Origin: Branchipolynoe longqiensis
Lineage: Eukaryota; Annelida; Polychaeta; Phyllodocida; Polynoidae
Direction: 5' to 3'
Assembly: GCA_030323885.1 (NCBI GenBank)
Contig: CM059194.1
Location: forward strand, 30,173,367 to 30,237,366
DNA: 64,000 nt
Positions within the stretch are counted from its first letter, which is position 1. Every line of letters starts with the position of its first letter. The translations under genes and the position numbers were made by a program. This document shows, in pieces, positions 12,236 through 23,572 of the stretch. Under the pieces are notes generated by a model, which ran no database searches, was not told the DNA's origin, and was given only the letters and a program-made list of their open reading frames with translations.

Positions 12236-12552
12236 AGGCCTTTCACTCAACTCTCCTAATTTCTCTTTCATCTATTCTACCCTTTCTTTTTTTCTCTCCC
12301 TGAACCCGCCTTTATCCGTCCCTTCCTCGGAAACCCTTGCTGCTGGATGCAAGTGCACTGTCTGCTGCCAGGCCAGAGCGATCTGGAGCCGCCTCAACGA
12401 CTCTTTGTTAATTGTTGTGAAGAGATCCCGCTTCTACAACTGCCCCACCTGAAGTTTGATCTTCAATCCAAAGATCGGACCGATTTATCAGTGCCTTTCT
12501 ATATTGCTGCAGTTCTGCAGCCAGTAACCGTCGTAAGGTTACGAACCCACTA
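12236..12552 (+). repeat. Dispersed repeat F, first copy
   Basis: CACTCAACTCTCCTAATTTC, TTCCTCGGAAACCCTTGCTG, TTCTACAACTGCCC and CTGCAGTTCTGCAGCCAGTA, GTAAGGTTACGAAC match 28137-28548 in the same order. Nothing in either copy identifies a known element; a coding frame is not conserved. Confidence 0.75.
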
Positions 12553-12559
12553 AGAGCTG

Positions 12560-13074
12560 AGCCTCCAGCCACTCTGCCTCCATCTGCCTCCAGCTCCACG
12601 CCTCTTCATTTCCGCCCACACACCCTTACAATGGAGCAACGCATTTACCTGCAAGAGTTTCTTTAAAAGTTGTACAACCCATTGGTGTTGGATTTGTTAT
12701 CACATTATTTAGATAAATATGTTTTAGTTCAGAGTAAGTTTGTTGATATTTGGCTAACTTTAATTTAACGATTTTTAGCGTAACAACCGGCATAATGATT
12801 TGTGTCGGCACATCAGTTAAAATAAAAACGATTCCATTAAAGTCGCCTTATATATATATATATATATATATACAACATATGAATATTATATATAACATAT
12901 ATAATATATGATATATACACAAATAACATATATATAATACGGATAGTATATGTATAAATACATATATGAATATGTATTTTCTAAATATAATTTTGCATTT
13001 ATGTAATATAATTGAGTATGTGTACCTAACCACGCTGTATGCATAGAAACCATCAACTCTCCAATCTGAGCCCT
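12560..13074. other. No gene; AT-rich
   Basis: A TA run at 12850-12872 and TATATAACATATATAATATA-type sequence to 12990. No coding signal. Confidence 0.6.
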
Positions 13075-13183
13075 TTTATAACAAATATTTATTCATCTGA
13101 ATATATAATTTCTCAATGCCCTTCCATCGGTTAACACTGATTTATTTACACAAATATTTGAAAAGTTCAGGCGCAAAATCATG
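13075..13183. repeat. Dispersed repeat H with GTTCAGGCGCAAAA end
   Basis: TTATTCATCTGAATATATAA, TGCCCTTCCATCGGTTAACA and GTTCAGGCGCAAAA: the first two recur at 39370-39445, whose upstream flank is TTTTTGTGCCTAAACCCTTA. A reversed TTTTGCGCCTGAACTC lies at 13380-13395. This suggests a short inverted-repeat element. Confidence 0.55.
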
Positions 13184-13834
13184 TTAACAGCGATCCAAAA
13201 ATGTAGTTTAAATACAAGACTTTTACATGAAAATAATTTAAATTCTCATTAATTCCCCTTTTTATATGATCACATCATTATGGAGCAATGGACAAGAAAG
13301 TAGGAATATAAAAAAATTCAATTTTTTGGTGGTTTGATTCCAATGTTTATCTCCATTTTTTGGATTGGCATTTACGTGGTTTTGCGCCTGAACTCTTCAT
13401 TTCCTAATGGACGTATCTTTAAACAAAGAAGAATAGGACTGTTGAGGCATTATGTCAAAGTATTGTCGAAAACATCATTATAATTAATAGAAATCTGATA
13501 TGAAGCTTGACAAAATCACACTGTCAGATTTGCAAACCTCTCATTGCAGACGGGGCTTAATGTAAGCTGGTAATTAAAAGAACAGCGCAGACATCTTTTA
13601 CGCGGCTGTGACGAGGGCTCCTGAGAACTTAAAAAAATAAATTGAATAAATAACAGGAAAGGTTTTATTGACGTCCAGCCAAAGTATTTCTCTGTCCTAC
13701 TATAATTGTTATGTTGCTTTCTCATTTATGGGAAAATAGGCTTGATACGTGGTGAGACAATGTCATATGTAGAAGCATGTTTTTTTCATATAGCAATACT
13801 TAGTCTTATTATGGGCGTTAGTATGAATGCTGTT

Positions 13835-13905
13835 GTTATTGTTGTTGTGATCATCATCAGCATCGTCATCATCATCATTACCATCAGAATCACCAACACC
13901 ACCAA
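13835..13905. repeat. Trinucleotide-rich stretch (GTT/CAT/ACC)
   Basis: GTTGTTATTGTTGTTGTGAT followed by CATCATCATCA and ACCACCAACAACA. Confidence 0.85.
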
Positions 13906-13911
13906 CAACAG

Positions 13912-14222
13912 TAGAGTGCAGGCTTCCCGTGCGGAAGGTTGGGAGTTCGGTTCACCGATCGAGTCAAACCAATGACTTATCAAATGTATACTAGTCACTT
14001 CCTAGCCTGGCGCCTGTCATTAATAGGATAGGGCAATGGCTGGTTAGCTCAGTGTCAGGGTACTGTGACTGAGTGGGATATCAGGTCATTGTGCCGGTGG
14101 CCTGATTTCCCAGTGGGGCAGCAATATAAAGTTGCCATGAGTGTGCACTGTCACAAGTCGGTACCCGTACTGATATGACCTTAGATGTTGCCAGGAAGTA
14201 AAACCAACCAACCAATCAACCA
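13912..14222 (+). mobile_element. SINE A, plus-strand copy lacking box A end
   Basis: The head begins within the anticodon-arm region (GCAGGCTTCCCGTGCGGAAG), followed by GATCGAGTCAAACCAATGAC, the body and the tail TTAGATGTTGCCAGGAAGTA with CCAACCAACC. Confidence 0.8.
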
Positions 14223-14559
14223 TCATCATAACCATCTCCACCAACATCATATATTCCAAAAGAGGCATTTGTCACATTGGAAATCGCTCATGAATGATTG
14301 CTAATAAGCTGAAAACCGAGGTTGCTGATCGATCATTTCTGTGAAGCCGTGAAGCAAACTCAAAACGTTGCCACTGTTACAGTCGCGTCTGTAATACTGA
14401 GGGTCAAGGACGTCGGCTATTCGTGTTGATGCTTCATCATGTACATGAATGGAGATTGTCTAGGAAGCCGTTCTTCTCCTCAGAAGCCTGTATATCGGCT
14501 CTCATTACAACATGCGATGCCGGGACTCGCCTCCAGACCTCAAAGGTACACTGCCTCCA

Positions 14560-15430
14560 AACACACCACAATCACACTCACCACCTCCACTTGCACACCA
14601 CACCCACACTCAGCCACACTCATCACTTCCACTCACACACATACACCACACCCACACTCAGCACCTCCACTCATACACCACCCCCACCCCCACACTCACC
14701 CACACACCACACCCACACTAACCTCCTCCACTCACACACGCTCACCACACCAACACTCACCACCTCCACTCACGCACATACATTACACTCAGACTCACCA
14801 CCTCCACTCAGACACACACTACACACTTACTCACCACCTCCACTCACCCACACACATACACCTCCCACACACCACACCCACACTGACCACCTCCACTCGC
14901 ACACACTACACCCACACCACCCCCACACTCACCACCTCCACTCAGACACATACACCAGACTCACACTCATCACTCGCCCACGCACAGACACCACACACAC
15001 ACCACACCCACACTCACCACCTCCACTCACACACATACACCACACTCACACTGACCACCTCCACTCAGACACACCACACACACACTACACACTTACTCAT
15101 CACCTCACCACCTCAACCTCCACTCATGCACATGTATAACCACTCACACCAACACCCACCCGAACAAAACCCTACACTCACACACACCTATATCCACCCA
15201 CACCAACACCCACACAAACATCACCCTACACTCGTGCACACCTATATCCACCCACACCAACACCCACACAAACATCACCCTACACTCACGCACACCTATA
15301 TCCACCCATACCAACACCCACACAAACATCACCCTACCCTCACGCACACCCACATCCACCCACACCCAGCCCCGTATGCACATCCCCTCCCCACACCCCC
15401 ACATCCCCACATCCCCACATCCCCACACAG
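14560..15430. repeat. CAC-rich array with a 57-60-bp sub-array
   Basis: Imperfect CAC/CACAC units, with CACCTCCACTCACACACATA recurring, fill the region. At 15175-15365 four units of CACACCTATATCCACCCACA plus CCAACACCCACACAAACATC repeat more regularly. The overlapping H/T/P-rich open frames are artefacts. Confidence 0.92.
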
Positions 15431-15494
15431 CACCGTCCCTTCTCTACACAGTAGCCATCACGTGATCAATACTGCGTCAGCTGGAGGCTGTGTC

Positions 15495-16775
15495 CTCCAC
15501 CTCTCACAGCAAGCTGCTCGTTCCCTCACCGCGAGCTGCTCTTTCCCTCACACCGAGCTGCTCGTTCCCTCACCGCGAGCTGCTCATTCCCTCATTACAA
15601 CATCCACACCCTCAAGATGTTCGTTCCCTCACCGTGAGCTGTTTGTTTCCTCACAGCGAGCTGTTCATTTCCTCACAGCGAACTGCTCGTTCCCTCACAG
15701 CGAGCTGCTCGATCCACCACCTTGTGCTGCTCGTTCCCTCACCATGAGCTGCTCTTTCCCTCAGCGTGAGCTGCTCGTTTCCTTACCGTGAGCTGCTCGT
15801 TCCCTCACCGTGAGCTGGTCGTTTCCTCACCGCGAGCTGCTCGTTCCATCACCGTGAGCTGTTCGTTTCCTCACCGTGAGCTGTTCGTTTCCTCACCGTG
15901 AGCTGCTCGTTCACTCACGGTGAGCTGTTCATTTCCTCACAGCGAGCTGTTCGTTTCCTCACCGTGAGCTGCTCGTTCCATCACTGTGAGCTGCGAGTTC
16001 CCTCTCCGCGAGCTGCTCATTCCCTCACCGTGAGCTGCTCGTTCCCTCACAGCGAGCTGCTCGTTCCCTCAGCGTGAACTGCTCGTTTCCTCAGCACGAG
16101 CTGTTCGTTCCCTCAGTGAGCTGCTCGTTCCCTCAGCCTGAGCTGCTCATTCCCTCACCGTGATCTGCTCGTTCCACCACCGTGAGCTGCTTGTTCCCTC
16201 TCAGTGAGCTACTCGTTCCCTCAGCGTCAGCTGCTCATTTCCTCACCATGAGCTGCTCGTTCCACCACCGTGAGCTGCTCGTTCCCTCACAGCGAGCTTT
16301 TCGTTTCCTCACCGCGAGCTGCTCGTTCCCTCACAGTGAGCTGCTCGTTCCACTACCTTGAGCTGCTCGTTCCCTCACCATGAGCTGCTACCACCCACCC
16401 AAACCGCGAGCTGTTCGTTCCCTCACCGTGAGCTGCTCGTTCCACCACCGCGAGCTGCTCGCTCCCTCACCACGAGCTGCTACCACCCAACCAAACCGCG
16501 AGCTGCTTGTTTCCTCACCGTGAGCTGCTCGTTCTCTCACCGTGAGCTGCTCGTTCCCTCACCGTGAGCTGCTTGTTTCCTCACCGTGAGCTGCTCGTTC
16601 CCTCACCGTGAGCTGCTCGTTCCCTCACCGTGAGCTGCTTGTTCCACCACCGCGAGCTGCTCGTTCCCTCACCGCGAGCTACTCTTTCCGTCACGGTGAG
16701 CTGCACCTTCCACCACCGTGAGGTGCTCGTCCCCTCACCGCGAGCTGCTCATTCCCTCAACGCGAGCTGCTCCCA
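15495..16775. repeat. 22-bp minisatellite (ACCGTGAGCTGCTCGTTCCCTC)
   Basis: About 58 units with consensus ACCGTGAGCTGCTCGTTCCC plus TC. Common variants are CGTGAG to GCGAG and CTCGTT to TTCGTT or CTCATT. Each unit carries an AGCT palindrome. It directly follows the CAC-rich array. Confidence 0.94.
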
Positions 16776-17026
16776 AAGTGGTCCCCTGCCGCTGCCACAT
16801 TGAGCTGCTACAGCTGCAGCTCTCTGCTATGGCTTTGGTGTAGTCGCCTTAAATGTAATCCTTAAATTTGGGCCATCTCGCACGATATTGCAGTAGTTCA
16901 CCAAACAGCCTAACATAGCCTATTGTGATGCAAATATCCTCGTTAGTATTATTCTTGGTAAAAAAATTGATGCTTCATTTATTATGTGTTGGATACAGGT
17001 GTGTGTGGGAGTGTACGTTGACGTTC

Positions 17027-17110
17027 ATGTGGGTGTGGGTGTGGGTGTGGGTGTGGGTGTGGGTGTGGGTGTGGGTGTGGGTGTGGGTGTGGGTGTGGAT
17101 GTTGGTGTGG
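17027..17110. repeat. GTGGGT hexamer microsatellite
   Basis: About 13 perfect GTGGGT repeats, then decayed GTG-rich sequence to about 17300. Confidence 0.93.
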
Positions 17111-17329
17111 GTGGATACAGGTGTGCGTGCATATAGGTTGATATTTGTGTGGGTGTGGTTCTGTTTGGCTACATGTGTGAGTGAGTGTATGTTGATATTC
17201 GTGTGGGCATGAGTGGGTATAGGTTGTGTGATTGTAGATTGACTTTGCATCAAGTGTGGGTGTTAATGTGAGTGGATATAGGTATGCGTGAGTGTAGCGT
17301 GACATTTGTGTCATATGAAATATTTTGTA

Positions 17330-17558
17330 GGGTGGGTTAAATTCATTGATTAAGCAAGGGAAATTTCAATCGCGAACAATCAGTCTTCTACATTGCACAG
17401 CTCCTTGCCCTTTGCTAATCATGACAAACACTGCACTAGGTAGCGACAAGTATAAATAAACCTTTACACCATTGGTTTGACACAACCGAGGTTAGAATCC
17501 CACTACCTGTCTGAATGGGAAGCGGACTTTAAACTCAATGATCAGTCCAGCCTGGTGT
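17330..17558 (-). mobile_element. SINE A variant with alternative tail
   Basis: TTGATTAAGCAAGGGAAATT and CAATCAGTCTTCTACATTGC identify the variant tail; the head (GGTTAGAATCCCACTACCTG) is diverged. Confidence 0.65.
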
Positions 17559-18350
17559 GCTGAACTGCATTGTAACTTCAATTACACTGTGGGAAATGAA
17601 ACTGAGATTGATGACCTCATTTTAAGTCTTTCTGAAACGGAAATGTCAGTAGTGTAGTAAAACCCTGCAGTCAGTAGAAGGTCTTGCACCTTACACTGGT
17701 CCAATGGGCTTGCACTGGTACCCTGCTGACCTTAGAGAAGCACTATGAGGCTAAGATGTGTGGTGCTTCCGGTGAGTGTCTAGCCTTCAATGCATTGATT
17801 GCCTCGTTCTGGTTTAAGCACCATTGTAAACCGATTGAAGATCTGGTCACGTGACTATAGTTTGTATTCAATACATCGATATTCTATGTATTTTATTTAA
17901 AGATCACACTTGGAATGGGCCAATTGAGCTTGAACCCGATAGGTTGGGATTGGACTGCCCAGCACCATTTTGATTTGGAGTAGTCCATAGCTATTATTAG
18001 TAGTTTTATGACGTCACACAGGGAAGGGATGTATGGCCTCATACAGGTCATAAAGAATATTCCAAAACTTCAAAATGTTACTTGAAATATAGTAATTTTT
18101 GCATTACTTTTCAAGTAAATAATATGTCTAGCCTACGTCACTGAGGACAGTCGTGAGGGCTGAATCGCGTTGATAACCACAACCACAACGTGCCTACAAA
18201 CACCCTCGGGCAATGGATGGGTCCTAATTAAGTCCTATTGTATGCATCGTTTCAAGACATATACAAACCAATAAAACTGTGCACAAAATATGCACAAATC
18301 ATAGGTAGTCAGGTTTACAATGACCACATACCGATGTTCCCCCTCCCTCC
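17559..18350. other. No gene recognised
   Basis: Non-coding, no repeat matched inside the window. Confidence 0.55.
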
Positions 18351-18532
18351 TACAGTAAAACCTCTCTAAATCGACCGACCTTTGGGACCGACTTAATGTG
18401 GTCCATTTAGCGAGGTGGTCGGGTTTGGGAGTTAGAAGATGTTTCCAATGGTATTGTTGGGACCCAAATTAGCGACCGATAGAGGGGAGTGGTCGATCTG
18501 TGGTAGTGGTCGATTAGAGAGGTTTTACTGTA
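18351..18532 (+). mobile_element. Pogo/Tigger-like MITE with TA target duplication
   Basis: The element starts TA CAGTAAAACCTCTCTAAATC and ends GATTAGAGAGGTTTTACTG TA, giving near-perfect terminal inverted repeats of about 20 bp flanked by TA. It is 182 bp with further internal pairing and no coding sequence. The CAGT ends with TA duplication are typical of Tc1/mariner-superfamily pogo-like elements. Confidence 0.85.
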
Positions 18533-18892
18533 TAGTATGAACCCGCAACTCCACCCATTCGCTAATCCGCTAAAGAACAATAACACCTTCCTCACCAGTA
18601 TTCCTACTGGTGCGTTTGACAAACCGGAAGTCAATTTAGAAGACCGGAAGTGGAGCGAGGCCGACGAGCGCTTCCTGTCCTGGGGGACCCCAGTAGCTGG
18701 CGTCTGAAAATGGCCACGTTATTTGAGTGGTCGCTTCGGTGTGCTGTCATTGGACAGACACGTCTGGTGGAGGTTAAGGCGGGACGCTGAATGTAAAAGC
18801 CTGGCGTCTCAACTAATAATCAGCCTCCTTGCGTCCTGAAAACAACAATATAATGCAGTTCAATGCACCAGTAGTATAGCGCTAGTGTTTAT

Positions 18893-18972
18893 TGGTTAGA
18901 GGTGTGTGTCCTAGCAACATCTAAGGTCATATCAGGAAGGGTATATTGACTTGTAACTGTGCATACATGGCT
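18893..18972 (-). mobile_element. SINE A tail fragment
   Basis: GTGTCCTAGCAACATCTAAG to TGCATACATGGCTATTTTA is SINE A cut off exactly where the minus-strand LINE tail begins (18973). Confidence 0.7.
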
Positions 18973-19075
18973 ATTTTATTGATTGATTGGTGGATTCTTT
19001 ACGCCATGTCGGCAGCATAGGCTATATTCAGGGTGAGAATCTTTTTAATTATATTCAACCTGGCTACTTTATGTG
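18973..19075 (-). mobile_element. Tail-only fragment of the I-type LINE
   Basis: Read on the minus strand, GGCCTATGCTGCCGACA-like sequence and GGCGTAAAG-like sequence precede CCACCAATCAATCAATAAAA, the same 3' end as 19193-20045. It lies 0.1 kb upstream of that fragment in opposite orientation and directly abuts a truncated SINE A (18893-18972). Confidence 0.65.
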
Positions 19076-19192
19076 CTATGTCATGTATTGTTTGTGTATA
19101 AATAAAGAATAGTCACTTATATTTGTCGATGTCCGTTTCCGAACACCTCTCGCTTCCCAACACCCCTTATTCTCTGTAAACCCCCCTGTTCC

Positions 19193-20045
19193 TTCTCTTG
19201 CCTCCTGGCTGTTGCTGGACTGAAAACGAATCACCCTATTCTAGCAACGGTCATTTATAAAATGAACCAACTGACAACAGATGGGTATGATATCCACCTG
19301 TGCTGGGTGCCTGGCCATGCTGGCATACAAGGAAACGAACGAGCTGATCGGGCTGCGAAGAAGGCCCTGAACTGTGATCTTGAACCGTGTCTGATCCCTC
19401 ACTCTGATCTGAAACCACTAATAGCCACCCACATAAAATCCAAATGGCAACATGAGTGGGATGAAAACATCAATAAACTTAAAGAAATTGTACCATCTGT
19501 GGGAAAGCCACCACAGACTCATGCGGGAGGTCGGCGGGACCAAGTGGTCCTTAGTCGCTGCCGTGTTGGCCACTCGTGGCTTACACATGCTTTTCTGCTC
19601 AAGGGGGAACCTCCCCCTGAATGTATTGGGTGTCAGTCCCCACTGACACTCAAACACATTTTACTAAGTTGCGTTGATTTTTTGGCCCTACGCCAACGGT
19701 TCTACACTTCAGGCAGTATGCATGACCTTTTTACTAAGGTAAAACAGGAAATATTTTAGCCTTTTTGAGGGCAGCTGGACTGTACCACCTTATATAGTTT
19801 ACTAAATGGATTCTATTAATTATTAATGAAACTTTTCTTTTTCTATGGGAATTTGTTTCCCTTGACCACAGATATATGATTGTGAGCTTTCTAATTTAAT
19901 TAGTCTCTATTGGCACATAATTGATTGTCTGCTTTTACATGTAAAAGCGATGGTTTGAACAAAAAACAAACATTTCTCGCCGTGAATATGGCCTATGCTG
20001 CCTACACGGCGTAAAGCAACCACCAATCAATCAATCAAACCCCTG
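19193..20045 (+). mobile_element. I-type LINE 3' fragment with open RNase H domain
   Basis: The open frame runs without a stop from about 19193 (SCLLAVAGLKTNHPILATVI) through the first ATG at 19262 to 19759. The RNase H part shows YDIHLCWVPGHAGIQGNERA with the conserved histidine and final aspartate (NERAD); a C-terminal zinc-knuckle-like segment reads CIGCQSPLTLKHILLSC. This is the C-terminal end of ORF2 of LINEs with RNase H (I/Nimbus-like), which removes RNA from the cDNA hybrid. Upstream catalytic residues and the reverse transcriptase are missing. The 3' region ends CGGCGTAAAGCAACCACC then CAAT repeats. A second copy at 54271-55117 starts at the same base. Confidence 0.88.
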
Positions 20046-20283
20046 TAACCGGGCACTCTCTGCTTCCCTCCTGCTGGGTACCGACTCAAACAGTCTCTCT
20101 TCCCTCACTCAGGATAATGAGCAAGGCGAGTGGTGGCGCCATCGTCGGAGCTCAGGTTGAGTATGTTGGAGCAGTAGATGACTAGCCCGAGGCTCCACCA
20201 CCCGATGACTGGTGGGTGAGTGTGAGCAGCGAGTATGGACTTCCGGATTATTATACTCGTATAATTCTTATACAGCATATATA

Positions 20284-20450
20284 GTGCTGCTCCACTGGGA
20301 GATCAGGCCGCTGGCACCATGACCTGATATTTCATTTATCCCGGTACTGAGCTAATCAGTCCTTGCCGTATCCTAGTACGAGCGCCTGGCTAGGTAGCAT
20401 AAGTCATTGGTTTGACTCGGCTGGGATTTCCAACTCCCGATCAAACCCAG
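20284..20450 (-). mobile_element. SINE A fragment
   Basis: Body and part of the head (TGCTGCTCCACTGGGAGATC, GAGCTAATCAGTCCTTGCCG, GGTTTGACTCGGCTGGGATT) are present; the tail is replaced by a short dispersed repeat (20250-20283). Confidence 0.7.
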
Positions 20451-20539
20451 CACATTTACAGCCCCCCTTCACACGTATCAGAGATTATGAAATACTATGG
20501 AGGTTTCTTTTAGCAGTAAGGACCCGCTACGAAGTGGGT

Positions 20540-20720
20540 GTGGTGGAGGGTGGGGGGGCTGAAAGGGGGGGAGGGGGGGGGCTCACTTCCTAATCGACGG
20601 ATATTGAAAAATCGATCCACGTAGAACGAACCTTTCACCGCCATATTTAGACAATTCCATTTTAAATGGCTGCAGGGGAGAGGGGGGGGGGTGCAAGCAG
20701 GGGAGAAGCGGGAGGAAGGT
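20540..20720. repeat. G-rich low-complexity tract
   Basis: Runs of 6-9 G (for example at 20560-20582 and 20680-20692) with no clear repeat unit, ending in GGTGGTGTGTG sequence. Confidence 0.8.
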
Positions 20721-20837
20721 GCGCATACGCAAGTGTGGTGGTGGTGTGTGTGTGTGTGGGTGGTGGGTTAACCAGCCACTGATTGGCTATGCTACCAACC
20801 AACGACAACAAATAGACCCCTTCCCACGTTCATCATC

Positions 20838-20945
20838 ATCATCATGCTGTCGGTCGCGATGCGACAAAGACTGCTTTCAATACTTGACTGCCGCTCTCCA
20901 TTTAGCTCTCTGCTGTGAGAGTTGCGTCCATGAGTCGGTGTAGTG
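20838..20945 (-). mobile_element. Second copy of the LINE C-terminal end
   Basis: The stretch GCTGTCGGTCGCGATGCGAC through CATGAGTCGGTGTAG matches 21168-21266 with about 85 percent identity by eye. Both are 3' ends of the same LINE family in minus orientation, separated by unrelated sequence with a tRNA-like SINE head. Confidence 0.72.
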
Positions 20946-21034
20946 TTATGATAGTAGATTTCCACTCCCAACCTTCCCTCTGGTGGTAGTATGAAGAACT
21001 AATGTATGGATCAGGTGATTGCATCTAGGTATGC

Positions 21035-21140
21035 TAATACTAATAGTTAGGATTCTAGCCCCGGAATGGCAAAAAATGTGGGTTCGAATCCCACACTCAG
21101 CACGATGAAGCTATTCTTGTGATCACCTCGATGACATTGG
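21035..21140 (+). mobile_element. SINE D head
   Basis: GTTAGGATTCTAGCCCCGGA and ATGTGGGTTCGAATCCCACA are tRNA-like; the following CACGATGAAGCTATTCTTGT may be the body. It lies between two copies of a LINE C-terminal end. Confidence 0.6.
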
Positions 21141-21164
21141 CAGTGGCCTGCATAGTCATCATTA

Positions 21165-21590
21165 TGATGCTGTCGGTCACGATATGACAAAGTCTGCTTT
21201 CATTACTTGACTGTCGCTCTCCATTTGGCTCTCTCCTGTGAGAGTGATGTCCATGAGTCGGTCTTAATGTCTCTCACCTTCAGGTTTCTCTTGATGGTAT
21301 CAGATGAGGGCACCCTCTCTTTCTGTAACCAGAAGACAGTTGAGAGTAGAGGATCTGCTTTGGTAGCCTGTCTGATGACATCCTCATGAGGTGTCCAGTC
21401 CACTGGAGATTCTTTTTGATGAGAAGATCTTCCATAGAGGGCAGCCCTGTCCGTTCGAGTATTTCCTTATTTGTCACTTTGTCCTTCCAGGTTAGCCTCA
21501 TGACCGAACATAAATGTCGCATCATGAAGGCATGCAGCTTTTTCACCAGTTGTCTGTACATTGTCCCCGATGACATTGGCAGTTGCCCTG
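21165..21590 (-). mobile_element. LINE reverse transcriptase C-terminus fragment
   Basis: Two overlapping minus-strand frames together read LHAFMMRHLCSVMRLTWKDK, ERTGLPSMEDLLIKKNLQWT, GHLMRMSSDRLPKQILYSQL and then, after a frameshift near 21310, DTIKRNLKVRDIKTDSWTSL and AKWRATVK. LPS..DLL....L.W.GH..RM...RLPK..LY..L is the characteristic end of an endonuclease/reverse transcriptase polyprotein common in invertebrates. The catalytic region is absent. A further copy of the very end lies at 20838-20945. Confidence 0.8.
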
Positions 21591-22014
21591 CATAGTAGAA
21601 AATCTAAATCCAACCAATGAAGCTAACTGTCAATATGCATCTACACTCAGTAACCCGTCATGTGGTGGCTGGCAGTCACATCCCGCCACACCGTCATCAA
21701 TCAATAAGTACCAATGTACATCTTATTTCATCACATTCTCATTTCCTAGTTTATTCATCATTAAAATTATTTGTGTAAATGGCTAAATGACACGTAGTGA
21801 TATGGCCAGATGGACAGTGCCTCACCGCTGACAACCGTATTATTCTAAAGAATAAAAACTATTTCCCCCCAAAACATTATATACCATATGTCCCAATAGA
21901 CATGCACTGGGCGAGTGCAGACACATGGATTCGCATTTATTCAAAGTTAAAGAATTTCATGGATTTGGTTTTTTTGTGCCTCTGAAATAAAGTGGGATTG
22001 TCTTATTTTAAGTG
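21591..22014. other. No gene recognised
   Basis: Non-coding, AT-rich to the right; nothing matched. Confidence 0.55.
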
Positions 22015-22121
22015 CATTCAGTCAGAATATTATCGTAAATTTGTGCGCGCTTTCAATCTTGAAATAGGGTGTGTGCTTCTATTGGGTAGCGTGCTTCTAT
22101 TGGGACATATACAGTCAGTAT
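22015..22121 (+). repeat. Dispersed repeat G, second copy
   Basis: GCATTCAGTCAGAATATTAT to GGGACATATACAGTCAGTAT repeats window start 1-112. The family could not be named. Confidence 0.85.
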
Positions 22122-22130
22122 AACTTTGGG

Positions 22131-22213
22131 AAGCCTCTGGTTTGAGTCGGACTGAGATTGATTCCGCGACCTCCCACGCGGGAGGGGAGCACTCTACCCG
22201 GTCGGCCATCCCA
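22131..22213 (-). mobile_element. SINE tRNA-like head only
   Basis: The reverse complement reads GGGATGGCCGACCGGGTAGA, then CTCCCGCGTGGGAGGTCGCG and a diverged box B. No SINE body is attached, so it is a truncated head. Confidence 0.6.
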
Positions 22214-22344
22214 TCCCACATGGCTCAAGTTGTCGATTGAGCACCTTGAGGAATAGCACCGTTCTGATGCTTTCAAAAGCACTATCGATCATAGTAGTGT
22301 GGTGAGCTGCATTCACCTCCCAAGGTGAAATCCCACATACACAC

Positions 22345-22500
22345 ACACGTGGGTGTAGCAGGGTGGATTGCACCCCGGAGCCAAGATAGACTATTGGTTA
22401 AGATGCTAGCCCCCGAATGGCAGAATTGTAGGTTTCAGTCCCCCTCAATATGTATAGATTCCTTTTATTTACAACCACCCACACACACGACATTGGTGTC
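22345..22500 (+). mobile_element. SINE D copy
   Basis: GGTGTAGCAGGGTGGATTGC precedes the head (CTATTGGTTAAGATGCTAGC, AATGGCAGAATTGTAGGTTT). Box B is decayed. Confidence 0.55.
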
Positions 22501-22540
22501 ATTACCAGGATATTGTACACGCTACATAGTGTATGCAAAT

Positions 22541-22877
22541 TTAAAGTTGCAGTGTCCGATAGTTTTGAGTTTCTGTCATTTTCTGAGATAAATATATTAG
22601 GTTGATCGGTATAATCTACCTGACTTTAGCTTGAAGTAACTTATTTGAAATGGTAACAGGTTATATTCAGTTGCCTTACTATTCCTTTCTGTTTGTTTTG
22701 TTTTGTTTGTGTTAAGTCCTAGCAACATCTAAAGTCATATCAGGATTGGTATTCCCTTCTGGGTGGCACCACATATTTAATAAGTGCACCAGTAACTAAA
22801 TTCGATATGTAGAATAAAATGTAGATAATTGTTTTGGTTTTGAAAATTTGATGTTTTCATTGGACTATGCAGCTTTG
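22541..22877 (+). mobile_element. TTAA-type MITE, internally rearranged copy
   Basis: The left end (TTAAAGTTGCAGTGTCCGAT) and right end (GGACTATGCAGCTTTGATG) match the complete copy at 5274. The middle is replaced between about 22660 and 22750 by a T-rich stretch and a SINE A tail fragment (GTCCTAGCAACATCTAAAGT at 22716-22735), a nested insertion. The right TTAA has mutated to TTGA. Confidence 0.75.
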
Positions 22878-23292
22878 ATGAACCTGCACTATTCACGCGT
22901 GGTAAGTTCGTTACCTGGATATATATATATAACTGTAAGTAGGAGACTCAACATTTCAGGGGCGCGAATACAGTGAGGTGAAATGCCACAAACGCAGGCA
23001 GGTAGGCAGGGGTAGCAGGATTGCATGAGGGCGCCTAGATAGCCTAATGGTGATCTTGTAAATCCCCTGATTGATTGGGTGCTGGACATAGTCTGAAGCC
23101 AAGTCATCTGAAGCCAAGGCTTCTATATACCCTGCCCTATCAGGGAAGGTTGGTCACATGACCACCAGTGGTGGGACTCAGGCCACCAATCGCCTATGCC
23201 AACACTCCTCTGCCATGGCGACGGTTGGGCGCTAGGGCATAGAGCAGCGGGCAGGCCTCACTACACTAACTTGACTGTCCTGATATGACCGT

Positions 23293-23572
23293 TGTTGGGG
23301 TTTTATGTCCTGGCAACATCAAAGGTCATATCAGGATGGGTACCGACTTGTGATAGTGCGCACTCATGGCGATGTTATAGTCCTGCCCCACTGGGAGACC
23401 AGGCAACCAGCACCATGACCTGATATCCCACTCAGTCACATTATCTGGACACTGAGTCAACCAGTCATTGCCTTATCCTAATAATGCCGATCGCCTGGCT
23501 AGGAAGTGACGAGTATCAATGTCTAAGTCATTGCAGGAGACGGACGCTCAACTCATTCAGCCATCCCGTCTG
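23293..23572 (-). mobile_element. SINE A, near full length
   Basis: GTTGGGGTTTTATGTCCTGG through AGGATGGGTACCGACTTGTG, CACATTATCTGGACACTGAG, to a head ending ACTCATTCAGCCATCCCGTC. A short plus-strand tail piece (CTAAGATGTTGCTAGGACGT, 23583-23602) abuts it. Confidence 0.82.

Noticed and set aside
14423..15791. Overlapping frames of 238 and 450 residues rich in H, T and P
   Set aside because: They span the CAC-rich and 22-bp arrays. No domain, and overlapping frames are equally open.
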